Assembly: GCA_029216955.1 (NCBI GenBank)
Contig: JANAVB010015600.1
Span: forward strand, 34,894,174 to 34,958,173
Direction: 5' to 3'
Origin: Iris pallida
Taxonomy: Eukaryota > Streptophyta > Magnoliopsida > Asparagales > Iridaceae
Length of the DNA: 64,000 nucleotides
In this document: piece after piece, positions 10,829 through 20,852 of the stretch
Layout: each line of letters begins with the position of its first letter
Numbering within the stretch: the stretch's first letter is position 1
Position numbers and translations under genes: made by a program
Notes under the pieces: generated by a model
Seen by the model: only the letters and a program-made list of their open reading frames with translations
What the model was told of the DNA's origin: nothing
Database searches by the model: none

Positions 10829-13800
10829 TGTCACGCCCCAGAACCAGAATCCTGGAGAACGGGGGCGGACACAGCCAGCTACGTATAATGAAATGGCAAC
10901 CACTCCGCTATACGGTCACGGCTGTCTATATATGTGAGGGTTATCTACAATCCAACAGTCTCCTAAGGTCATAAAATAGCCTGTTGTCTCAATCTCAACC
11001 AACTAGAAATAGTTCACAAGATGTCAGAGCATCAAATACATAAATATAAGGCGTCCCAAATATTACATATCGGATGATCATGAAGCTAGTCGTACAAAAT
11101 GTAAGGACTAGCAAGAGTTCAGTCATACATGATCAACCCCCGGGGCTTGTCAATCATGTTACAGCCCGTAGGCAGACAATAAGTAAAGTGCAATACGAGC
11201 TAACACTTGCTCGTCGGCTAAACGCCTCAAAAGAATAATTCACAATATACAGTGGGAGAACAAAAAAGAAACCCACTCGATGCCCTGGTTACGCCTGGTG
11301 GTCACCATCGGGCTGGAAAGCAGGGAGATCCTTCGGTACTGCTCCGGTATCTGGCCATACAAAACCAGCTGGGTCAGACCCCAGAAAGAGCAAGTGCCAC
11401 AAAGGAGGCTTCACTTAAGGACTAAAACCAGCAAATCATTAGAAATCAACAAGCAAGTAAGTAAAGGAGGATCGGGAGTTGTGCAGTACCAATGCACTCG
11501 TCCCGATCATAGGAAGACAGTAAGTAAATCATCATTGACATAAGGTAAATTGGAGAACATGCTAAATAAATAAAACTGGGCAATAAGTGAAGAGAAGACG
11601 AAGGTGCTATTCCGGAAGCCAGGTTACAATCCTTAAACCAAACAAGGACCGAGATTGTAATCCTTCGCCTGAACAGAACTTAGTCTCTGATCATTTATTG
11701 CTAAAGGTGACAATCATGCAGGGGAAAGATATCATGATAAAAGTGACAATGAAAAGTACAATACGCAATGGTGACAATCTGGGGTGACAATCGTGTACAA
11801 GCACTATAGTGACAATCGTTCAGTCATGTTGGTACAATCTGGCAATCAGTCACTTCTAGACGATGCTATACTGGACTAGACTTCATCCAATCAATCACGG
11901 CCAATCATTGCCTACGGCTTTCTACATTAACTAACTAGGGTTATCACAATCCTAGTTACTAACAAGATGCAAGTGAGATTATCCCACAGCCACAAGCCCT
12001 GCAGCTAATCCAGGTTATCCAGGCATTTTTAGATTCATTAAGCCGTTATCAAGAATTATGTGCCCCACGCGACGGTGGGCTGGAAATGTGCCCTACTCGT
12101 CGGCAGGCTACAAGTCCAAACAATTGCGGCCGGGATAACGGGATCGCCTGTAGCCGTGTCAATCTCGTCATGACTAATGTGTTATTCTAGTAGTTAACCT
12201 GAATCCGCCTTTTTAATAGGAACTCCTGACCGTGGTACTCAGGAGTCCCATCCTAGACATGATGCAAGACTGGACAAGTAGATTAATCAAGCAAGCAAGA
12301 AGAACCACCCACGGTGTCAAGACAAGTCAAGTCAAGAGTGCGCCGCCACGGGCCACTATCAAGTGAAGTCGAGTCATGCCAAGTCAAGTCAAGTTATCAA
12401 GTCATGTCAAGTCGGGAGTGCGCCACCACGGGTCACTATCAAGTGATCAGGTTACAAGTTAATCATGTTCAGTCACAAGTTACAAGATTCTATTTCAATT
12501 TACTGCCAAACTAAGAAGGATAACAAGAAACAAAATCCGAAGGTCCGTGCCAAGACGTGTTGGGCCTGGTCAAGTTGTGCATGTGAGCAATCAAAATCTC
12601 AAAAGCTCCAATCATATCAAAAGAAAACCAAGTTATAAAGCAGGCACTAAGGCACTAGGGTGTAGGTGAACTAGGGTGTGCCAGGGAACAAGCACACTAG
12701 AGTGCGCCTGGTGGCAGCACACTAGAGTGCGCCTGGTTGAGGCAGCACACCAGAGTGCGCCTAGGGTCCAAGTGCACTGGAGTGCGCCTAAGCCGGAACC
12801 AACAAAGTGCGCCTAGTTGAGGGTGCAAGGGTCAAAGTGTGCCTAGGTCCAAGGGTCCAAGTGCGCCTAGGTAACTACGCGCTAAAATGCGCCTAGCCAG
12901 AAAAGTAGGCACAGTCCACGCCTAGCCAGAAAAGTAGGCGCAGTGCGCTAAACAGCGCCTAGCCAGAAAAGTAGGCACAGTCCGCGCCTAGCCAGAAAAG
13001 TAGGCACAGTCCGCGCCTAGCCAGAAAAGTAGGCGCAGTGCGCTAAACAGCGCCTAGCCAGAAAAGTAGGCACAGTGCGCTAAACAGCGCCTAGCCAGAA
13101 AAGTAGGCGCAGTCCGCGCCTAGCCAGAAAAGTAGGCGCAGTGCGCTAAACAGCACCTAGCCAAAAAAGTAGGCACAGTCCGCGCCTAGCCAGAAAAGTA
13201 GGCACAGTCCGCTAAACAGCGCCTAGCCAGAAAAGTAGGCGCGCCTGGGGGTCGTCTTCCTCCTCAAGCCGAGGAGAAGAACCCATGGGTTCCAAAACTT
13301 TGGAACACCATAAGTCGGCCATCCAAGCTCCAAATCCGGACTTCCAAGGCTCTAACTTGGGTAAAATTCAATTCTCTTCAACATGGAACAATTAAAACAT
13401 GAAAAGGAACAAGTTTTATAGATCAAATCTACCAAAATCCGAAAATACTTCCAACTTAGATCTACAAAATTCCAAGCTCCAAATGGAGAAAACCCAAGTT
13501 CTAATGTTGCTCAAGATGAGCTAATAAAACTATTGGACAAATAAAATATAGCCCTCAAGTGATAGCAAGGTGCAACTTGCCTAGGTTGGTGGTGGTGGAG
13601 GAGAGGAAGAAGCTTGAGGAAGAAGATGAAGAAAAAATAATGAGGAGAGAGAGAGGGAAGTTGATATATATAGTGGGGGTGGGGTTGGTTCTCCATGACA
13701 AACCAAAATAGACCAAGCCCAAAATAAACCAAGGTGAACCAAGTCAAGGCCAATAAACCCTCTCTCTAGCAATCTAAACCAAATGAACCATGAACTAAAC

Positions 13801-13980
13801 CAAGCCTCACTAACCCAGAAATAAACCAGTAAACCATAAAACCATTTGAACTATCAATGCCAATAAAACAAGCCAATACAAAATAAACCAAGATAATTAA
13901 TCATGACTAAATAAAATAAAATATGGGTCCAAAACACGTATACGTACACTAAATACGTATCACGAATTTGGGACATCACA
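10829..13980 (-). repeat. 3' LTR of the gag-only element
   Basis: On the plus strand it starts TGTCACGCCCCAGAACCAG and ends TTTGGGACATCACA, so in element orientation it runs TGTGATGTCCC...GGGGCGTGACA. A TATA box (minus strand, CTATATATATC) lies at about 13663-13673, followed by a pyrimidine-rich leader without ATG. The tandem array at about 12880-13245 lies in the same LTR. Confidence 0.95.
12880..13245. repeat. LTR minisatellite (GCGCCTAGCCAGAAAAGTAG units), copy 1
   Basis: About a dozen tandem units of GCGCCTAGCCAGAAAAGTAG followed by GC(A/G)CAGT and an optional GCGCTAAACA block, giving short (about 28 bp) and long (about 45 bp) units. Less regular GCGCCTAG-containing units precede it from about 12700. 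The same array is in the other LTR at about 17962-18327 with a few base differences. Confidence 0.95.
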
Positions 13981-14020
13981 TCCTACCCACCTTAAAAGAA
14001 TTCCGTCCTCGGAATTTAAT
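13981..14020 (-). promoter_or_regulatory. Polypurine tract region of the gag-only element
   Basis: Beside the 3' LTR the minus strand reads TTCCGAGGACGGAATTC then TTTTAAGGTGGGTAGGA directly before TGTGATGTCCC. The GAGGACGAAAT...TTTTAAGG(T)GGG context is shared with the element at 39080-42945 and is typical of Tekay-like chromoviruses. It would prime plus-strand cDNA synthesis. Confidence 0.75.
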
Positions 14021-14174
14021 CAAGAGGCTAGAGATGTACGGGGAGCTATTCTATCACAGGCAATCTACCACTACCAATCAATCATACAATCATTCATGCA
14101 AGCAAGGATTCGAAGCGTAAGGCATAAGGAAGATATTACACCTTACGAGTCAAACCAGCCGGGATGACCTGATC

Positions 14175-14222
14175 AGATATCATCCTCATGCTCCCAAGTT
14201 TGACTCTCCCAAAGAGGGATGG
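14175..14222 (-). pseudogene. Chromodomain remnant
   Basis: The minus strand reads AIPLWESQTWEHEDDI. This matches the W-x-x-x-x-x-EATWE-x-E-D-[DM] end of the chromodomain that closes the pol polyprotein of Tekay/Del-like chromoviruses. It shows that the gag-only element arose from a chromovirus by an internal deletion removing most of pol. The interior between it and gag (14223-14401) is not recognisable. Confidence 0.65.
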
Positions 14223-14401
14223 CTCTAAGCAACACGGACTGAACTGATAGTGTTGCGCTTGAGGTCTCTCTCTTTGGTCAAACATGAACACGGGCCTCTC
14301 CTCATACGAATAGTCACGGTTATTGGTACCAACCTTTCGAATGATCTAGGACATGGCCCGAGCCCGGGATGTTCCGTCGCAATTGGGATACAAGAAATAC
14401 G

Positions 14402-15716
14402 TCATGCATCCCGCATAATGACGGTAGAAAAGCAAGATGAGAGGACACATATACCTCTCGGACGATTCTGGACCTGAGCCTGGGCTAGGGCAAACTGCTG
14501 CGGGTTCTGTTGCTGGAAAGTCTGAGCCTGAGTCGGCAATGGCCTCGGGTACGGGAACTGCTGTTGCTGGTGAACTGGAGCTGGTACTGGTGCTGGTCCC
14601 CTAACCGAGGGACTAGATACTGTCGATGCTGAATCAACTCTGAATGGGCAGGACCCCACCCTATGGTCTGGTGCTCCACACAATAAACATAATCCCAACG
14701 CCTTGCGACACTCTGCTACCACGTGTCCAGGCTTTCCACAATAAGTACAGCCTACGGCGGAAGACTGCGCTTGCTTCTGTTTCTGCTGAGGGTACGTCGG
14801 GGTTGAGTGCTGGTCCGTCGTAACTGAATCTGCTCGCCTCGGAGCTCCAATAGTCAAAGCCTTAGCTGCCGGGACTGGTGCCGAAGACTGGGTCACCCGG
14901 CCATGAGACCGCTTCCGTCCTCCGGTCCTGTCCACTATTCTCTGGGAGGTATACTCATGCCTCCTTGCTGCTCTCAATACCGCATCAAAAGTCTCATGCT
15001 CAAACTGCTCGACTGCCAACAAGATCTCCAAATACAGCCCCTGCTGGAACCGCTGGGCCCTATCGTACTCGGTTGCCACCAAGGTGGGAGCAAACCGACT
15101 AAGTCTAGAAAACTCCGATGCATAACTGTCAACTGTTCTGCCTCCTTGCTTCAAGTTGGCGAACCTCGTCTGTAGATCGTACCGAGCCACAGTATCAAAA
15201 TACTTAGTCTGGAATCTCTCTCTGAATACGGCCCATAAAATAGGGGCCACTAGTCCCACGGCCTGTGCTGCCCACCAGCTGCGGGCAAGATCCAATAACT
15301 GTAGGCGCACAACGGCCACCTTCTCATCTTCCGGGGTCTTGGCTGCCTCTAGAATGACTTCAATATCCTGGAGCCATACATCTGCAACGATCGCATCTCC
15401 ACTACCATCGAAGAATGGAGGGTTCAGACGCTTGAAACTGTTCGCTGCACGGTTTCCTGGATGACCTCCTCTATTCAGAGCATCTTCCACTGCCTGGTGC
15501 AATGCATCACCTCGACGATCTTGGGAAGCTAACAATGTCCTGATGAGACCTACCAAGGTACCATCATCCGGCCCTGCAGACTGAACTGGCTGAACTGGAT
15601 CCCCGGTAGGGATGACTCGGGAGGCTGCTCCTGAGTGCTGAACCTGATCTTCTGGTTGCTGCTGGTCCACGGGAGGCGCTCCGCCTTGCTGATCGGTAGG
15701 ACCAGGAACAATGCCA
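14402..15716 (-). CDS. Gag-like protein of the gag-only element
   Basis: One long open frame of more than 420 codons, still free of stops. A Gln/Pro-rich N-terminus is followed by the retrotransposon gag core (from roughly residue 80, with FFDGSGDAIVADVWLQDIE and later RFQTKYFDTVARYDLQ) and a basic linker. Two CCHC zinc knuckles follow: CTYCGKPGHVVAEC (about 14710-14750) and CLLCGAPDHRVGSC (about 14650-14690). A Gln/Pro-rich tail ends it. Gag would form the particle that packages element RNA. The frame has no ATG at its start: the nearest ATG (15732-15730) is in another frame, and the gag frame stays open upstream past a TTCTTCAG acceptor-like site (15716/15717). Either a small shift removed the start, or the start comes from a spliced or non-AUG context. 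Confidence 0.8.
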
Positions 15717-15883
15717 CTGAAGAAGACGACATGGGAATAATAAGGAGGGACCAGGACAGATCAACGAGTACAAGCATGTGATCAGGACAAGGATTTCAGG
15801 AATCAAGAGGATACAAGTGGAGATCAAGGACGAGTATTGATTGAGACATCCATTCGGTAAACCCTCATATTTCTTGATTGACA

Positions 15884-15910
15884 GACCTGCATGGGCCACC
15901 ACTTAAACCA
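15884..15910 (-). promoter_or_regulatory. Putative primer-binding region with shared GTGGCCCATGCAGGTC block
   Basis: Right after the 5' LTR the minus strand reads TGGTTTAAG then TGGTGGCCCATGCAGGTC. The second block recurs beside LTRs at 39082-39098, 60931-60948 (minus) and, as GTGGTGCCCCCATGCAGGTC, at 63943-63962. I see no TGGTATCAGAGC (initiator-Met tRNA) site as in ordinary Tekay elements, so the primer is unknown. Confidence 0.5.
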
Positions 15911-18900
15911 TGTCACGCCCCAGAACCAGAATCCTGGAGAACGGGGGCGGACACAGCCAGCTACGTATAATGAAATGGCAACCACTCCGCTATACGGACA
16001 CGGCTGTCTAGATATGTGAGGGTTATCTACAATCCAACAGTCTCCTAAGGTCATAAAATAGCCTGTTGTCTCAATCTCAACCAACTAGAAATAGTTCACA
16101 AGATGTCAGAGCATCAAATACATAAATATAAGGCGTCCCAAATATTACATATCGGATGATCATGAAGCTAGTCGTACAAAATGTAAGGACTAGCAAGAGT
16201 TCAGTCATACATGATCAACCCCCGGGGCTTGTCAATCATGTTACAGCACGTAGGCAGACAATAAGTAAAGTGCAATACGAGCTAACACTTGCTCGTCGGC
16301 TAAACGCCTCAAAAGAATAATTCACAATATACAGTGGGAGAACAAAAAAGAAACCCACTCGATGCCCTAGTTACGCCTGGTGGTCACCATCGGGCTGGAA
16401 AGCAGAGAGATCCTTCGGTACTGCTCCGGTATCTGGCCATACAAAACCAGCTGGGTCAGACCCCAGAAAGAGCAAGTGCCACAAAGGAGGCTTCACTTAA
16501 GGACTACAACCAGCAAATCATTAGAAATCAACAAGCAAGTAAGTAAAGGAGGATCGGCAGTTGTGCAGTACCAATGCACTCGTCCCGATCATAGGAAGAC
16601 AGTAAGTAAATCATCATTGACATAAGGTAAATTGGAGAACATGCTAAATAAATAAAACTGGGCAATAAGTGAAGAGAAGACGAAGGTGCTATTCCGGGAG
16701 CCAGGTTACAATCCTTAAACCAAACAAGGACCGAGATTGTAATCCTTCGCCTGAACAGAACTTAGTCTCTGATCATTTATTGCTAAAGGTGACAATCATG
16801 CAGGGGAAAGATATCATGATAAAAGTGACAATGAAAAGTATAATACGCAATGGTGACAATCTGGGGTGACAATCGTGTACAAGCACTATAGTGACAATCG
16901 TTCAGTCATGTTGGTACAATCTGGCAATCAGTCACTTCTAGACGATGCTATACTGGACTAGACTTCATCCAATCAATCACGGCCAATCATTGCCTACGGC
17001 TTTCTACATTAACTAACTAGGGTTATCACAATCCTAGTTACTAACAAGATGCAAGTGAGATTATCCCACAGCCACAAGCCCTGCAGCTAATCCAGGTTAT
17101 CCAGGCATTTTTAGATTCATTAAGCCGTTATCAAGAATTATGTGCCCCACGCGACGGTGGGCTGGAAATGTGCCCTACTCGTCGGCAGGCTACAAGTCCA
17201 AACAATTGCGGCCGGGATAACGGGATCGCCTGTAGCCGTGTCAATCTCGTCATGACTAATGTGTTATTCTAGTAGTTAACCTGAATCCGCCTTTTTAATA
17301 GGAACTCCTGACCGTGGTACTCAGGAGTCCCATCCTAGACATGATGCAAGACTGGACAAGTAGATTAATCAAGCAAGCAAGAAGAACCACCCACGGTGTC
17401 AAGACAAGTCAAGTCAAGAGTGCGCCGCCACGGGCCACTATCAAGTGAAGTCGAGTCATGCCAAGTCAAGTCAAGTTATCAAGTCATGTCAAGTCGGGAG
17501 TGCGCCACCACGGGCCACTATCAAGTGATCAGGTTACAAGTTAATCATGTTCAGTCACAAGTTACAAGATTCTATTTCAATTTACTGCCAAACTAAGAAG
17601 GATAACAAGAAACAAAATCCGAAGGTCCGTGCCAAGACGTGTTGGGCCTGGTCAAGTTGTGCATGTGAGCAATCAAAATCTCAAAAGCTCCAATTATATC
17701 AAAAGAAAACCAAGTTATAAAGCAGGCACTAAGGCACTAGGGTGTAGGTGAACTAGGGTGTGCCAGGGAACAAGCACACTAGAGTGCGCCTGGTGGCAGC
17801 ACACTAGAGTGCGCCTGGTTGAGGCAGCACACCAGAGTGCGCCTAGGGTCCAAGTGCACTGGAGTGCGCCTAAGCCGGAACCAACAAAGTGCGCCTAGTT
17901 GAGGGTGCAAGGGTCAAAGTGTGCCTAGGTCCAAGGGTCCAAGTGCGCCTAGGTAACTACGCGCTAAAATGCGCCTAGCCAGAAAAGTAGGCACAGTCCG
18001 CGCCTAGCCAGAAAAGTAGGCGCAGTGCGCTAAACAGCGCCTAGCCAGAAAAGTAGGCACAGTCCGCGCCTAGCCAGAAAAGTAGGCACAGTCCGCGCCT
18101 AGCCAGAAAAGTAGGCGCAGTGCGCTAAACAGCGCCTAGCCAGAAAAGTAGGCACAGTGCGCTAAACAGCGCCTAGCCAGAAAAGTAGGCGCAGTCCGCG
18201 CCTAGCCAGAAAAGTAGGCGCAGTGCGCTAAACAGCGCCTAGCCAGAAAAGTAGGCACAGTCCGCGCCTAGCCAGAAAAGTAGGCACAGTCCGCTAAACA
18301 GCGCCTAGCCAGAAAAGTAGGCGCGCCTGGGGGTCGTCTTCCTCCTCAAGCCGAGGAGAAGAACCCATGGGTTCCAAAACTTTGGAACACCATAAGTCGG
18401 CCATCCAAGCTCCAAATCCGGACTTCCAAGGCTCTAACTTGGGTAAAATTCAATTCTCTTCAACATGGAACAATTAAAACATGAAAAGGAACAAGTTTTA
18501 TAGATCAAATCTACCAAAATCCGAAAATACTTCCAACTTAGATCTACAAAATTCCAAGCTCCAAATGGAGAAAACCCAAGTTCTAATGTTGCTCAAGATG
18601 AGCTAATAAAACTATTGGACAAATAAAATATAGCCCTCAAGTGATAGCAAGGTGCAACTTGCCTAGGTTGGTGGTGGTGGGGGAGAGGAAGAAGCTTGAG
18701 GAAGAAGATGAAGAAAAAATAATGAGGAGAGAGAGAGGGAAGTTGATATATATAGTGGGGGTGGGGTTGGTTCTCCATGACAAACCAAAATAGACCAAGC
18801 CCAAAATAAACCAAGGTGAACCAAGTCAAGGCCAATAAACCCTCTCTCTAGCAATCTAAACCAAATGAACCATGAACTAAACCAAGCCTCACTAACCCAG

Positions 18901-19062
18901 AAATAAACCAGTAAACCATAAAACCATTTGAACTATCAATGCCAATAAAACAAGCCAATACAAAATAAACCAAGATAATTAATCATGACTAAATAAAATA
19001 AAATATGGGTCCAAAACACGTATACGTACACTAAATACGTATCACGAATTTGGGACATCACA
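15911..19062 (-). repeat. 5' LTR of the gag-only element
   Basis: Same length and near-identical sequence as 10829-13980. It is the transcribing copy for this minus-strand element. The TATA box is at 18745-18755 (minus strand), and the leader runs down to a CCTAG|GCAAGTTGCACC site at 18663/18662. The LTR is followed (towards lower coordinates) by TGGTTTAAGTGGTGGCCCAT. Confidence 0.95.
17962..18327. repeat. LTR minisatellite, copy 2
   Basis: The same array in the 5' LTR of the gag-only element, with the same order of short and long units as copy 1. The conserved unit order fits recent duplication by reverse transcription without later repeat slippage. Confidence 0.95.
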
Positions 19063-19680
19063 GCATCTGGGTCTTCTCTAATATCAACTGCAAAAAAAGG
19101 AGCAAAGTTTAGAAACTTGAAAGATCAAATTGCAAATTTTGCAAAAAGATATTCAATTTGTGCAAATAAACATAAATTGTGCGAGCACAATGGCTCTTAA
19201 GTGGCGCATGATCCAAAGTCAAATGCCTTATGACAAAATTTTATTTACTTTGGCCTAAGGCATGACAATCCATCTAAGTGTTGCACATAAACAATAGTTC
19301 AAAGTGTTGTGCATAAGACAGTTCAAGTTCATGAGCAAGGTCTAGATTGTGCGAGTTCATATTGCACAAAATCTAGGTGGTGCCAGATCATAAGTTGTAC
19401 AAGAAACTGTTTCGCGCAAATATGTTTTTGCGTAAGTTCGATTTTTGCACACAAAACAATTTGTAAAGACAATGAGTGTGCGCTACGACACGGCCAGCAC
19501 TCTAAAAAGAGGAGACGCAAGTTGTGAAGTGCGCAGGTGAACTAGAGCTCTAAAAAGAGATGGACGATGCTGGCATGGTACGTTGCCATCGAATGGCACC
19601 CTAAGCTCGATCGTTTTTCGGCAATCACCGTCGAGCGGCGGGTTCGCCCTCTCAATTCTCGTCGATAGTGGCGTGTACTA

Positions 19681-19761
19681 TGGCACCCTCTGTGGAGCGG
19701 CGCATGATGAAGGTTCGGCGATCCCCTTGCCTTTGTCAGCGGTGGAGTTCCTTGGTGCCAT
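19681..19761 (-). pseudogene. Putative first exon of the Tat 1 antisense ORF
   Basis: A minus-strand ATG at 19761-19759 opens a 27-codon frame beginning MAPRNSTADKGKGIAE and closing with a stop at 19680-19678. Short basic M-A-x-x-x-x-x-ADKGK starts are typical of these antisense ORFs. A TATA box lies about 105 bp upstream. The connection to the exon at 19068-19091 would need an intron of nearly 600 bp; the donor site is not clear. Between 19092 and 19680 I see only AT-rich sequence with CGCAC/GTGCG clusters. Confidence 0.45.
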
Positions 19762-19862
19762 TGATGGTGATCGAAGAAGCTTTCGTGGTCGGGAAGAAGG
19801 AGATAAAGAGTTGGGAAGAAAGAAACTTTTTAGTAAAAAGTAAAATTTCCTCTCTCTCTCTG

Positions 19863-19873
19863 CTATTTATAAG
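19863..19873 (-). promoter_or_regulatory. TATA box of the antisense ORF (minus strand)
   Basis: The minus strand reads CTTATAAATAG, followed 3-20 bp downstream by a GA-rich run and then the ATG at 19761. It would drive transcription opposite to the retroelement from inside or just beside the 3' LTR. Confidence 0.55.
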
Positions 19874-19889
19874 CCTATGATAATTTTTT

Positions 19890-20852
19890 GACCGTTGTGC
19901 AACCCACGCGCAAAACTCGGATTGGTTATAACAGTAATCACGCGCCAGTCAAAGCAAATCACTTCTAATTCAAAGTATTTCAAATTTTGAAATCAATTTC
20001 AACTTTGAAAACTTTGAAAGGGATCTTGTAGAAGCTAAAAAATCATTTGGCGCCAGTCACGAAATGGTGCCAACATCAAGAAGGCGCTGGTCAATTGGTT
20101 GTGCGAGACTCAGGTGGCACCAACTACGGGAGTGCGCCACCTCCACGTGGCAGGCTTCCTCGAGTAGCTGTAACAGTCGCAATGATGACTGACAGCTCGT
20201 TAGACGAAGCAAATCTCTTCGAATCTCGGGAAGCGCGGCGCTCGAGAAGACTGTGTCAATTTTTTTAATACTGACAGCTAGCTCGCACCAGCTATCAAAT
20301 AGATCAAGGTAATCAATGATGACAGAAATTGACAGACTAACTAGGAGGTGCCAGTTATCAAATTGCGCCCGGCGCCAGTTATCAAAGTGTGCCTGGCGCC
20401 ACCTAATCGATTTTTATCCAGAAGTCTAGTGACGTGGCGCGCATGCCACTAATCTCGAAGAATGTGTCCACTACACTGCCCACGACCACGTGCATCTCTC
20501 TCACAGAATGCCATGCGTCCCTAGCACTTCATGTAACCGTTCGCACAACTGGAAGGATGCTTGGCGTGCAAAACGCAATACGCACAATTTAGAATAACTA
20601 CTTAACAGTTATTTCAGAACTCTATAAATAGAGTTTCAAATCACTTGTAAAGGATTACTAATGATCATAATTTCCTGCTAAAGTGCTGTTGCATTCTCCA
20701 GAGGCTTGTGTCTTCAATATCACATCATCCAAAGGATAAAGTGATCGTTTTCTGATCAGATTCCTACAGTTGTACTTCCCCAGAAATTAAATTGTACTAA
20801 TTGTAATTTTCTTTTTCTTCGTTTGTAAATCAAACTTCTGTTTTTGCAAACA
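19890..20852 (+). repeat. 3' LTR of Tat element 1 (left end approximate)
   Basis: The right end TTTTTGCAAACA is followed by sequence of another element from 20853. A plus-strand TATA box TATAAATA lies at 20623-20630, about 220 bp before the end. The left border is uncertain because the antisense promoter and first exon lie close by and I find no clear polypurine tract. Inside are three GCGCCAGTTATCAAA-like units (about 20345-20402) and CGCGCC-rich stretches. Confidence 0.55.
20623..20630 (+). promoter_or_regulatory. TATA box of Tat 1 LTR
   Basis: TATAAATA in the context ACTCTATAAATAGAGTTTC, placed as expected upstream of the R region in a plant LTR. Confidence 0.6.

Larger units (their letters stand above)
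10829..19062 (-). mobile_element. Complete non-autonomous gag-only LTR element (chromovirus-derived)
   Basis: Both LTRs are 3152 bp (10829-13980 and 15911-19062) and the flanks carry the 5-bp TSD GCATC (10824-10828 and 19063-19067). The element is minus-oriented: the PBS region lies at 15884-15910, the PPT at 13981-14020. The 1930-bp interior keeps a gag frame and a scrap of chromodomain (14175-14222), with all of protease, reverse transcriptase, RNase H and integrase missing. I count only about 15-17 single-base differences between the LTRs (about 0.5 per cent), so the insertion is recent. It resembles the TR-GAG class of plant elements (established knowledge), though its LTRs are much longer. 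Confidence 0.93.
4821..20852 (+). mobile_element. Tat-lineage Ty3/gypsy element 1 (5' part missing; split by 10829-19062)
   Basis: The order on the plus strand is integrase (4855-5796), spacer, an antisense ORF with a plant mobile domain (6297-10828 and 19068-19761) and an LTR ending TTTTTGCAAACA at 20852. An extra ORF, often antisense, between integrase and 3' LTR is known from plant Tat elements (established knowledge). The element is cut on the left by the family A LTR and interrupted by the gag-only element, whose TSD GCATC marks the break. All reading frames carry stops or shifts. Confidence 0.75.

Noticed and set aside
12880..13245. Regular repeats with short variable spacers, superficially like a CRISPR array
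   Set aside because: Plant LTR context, a second near-identical copy in the partner LTR, spacers that are themselves repeated and no cas genes: a minisatellite.
14878..15464. Plus-strand open frames across the gag region
   Set aside because: Antisense shadows of the gag frame, which has zinc knuckles and the gag core on the minus strand.
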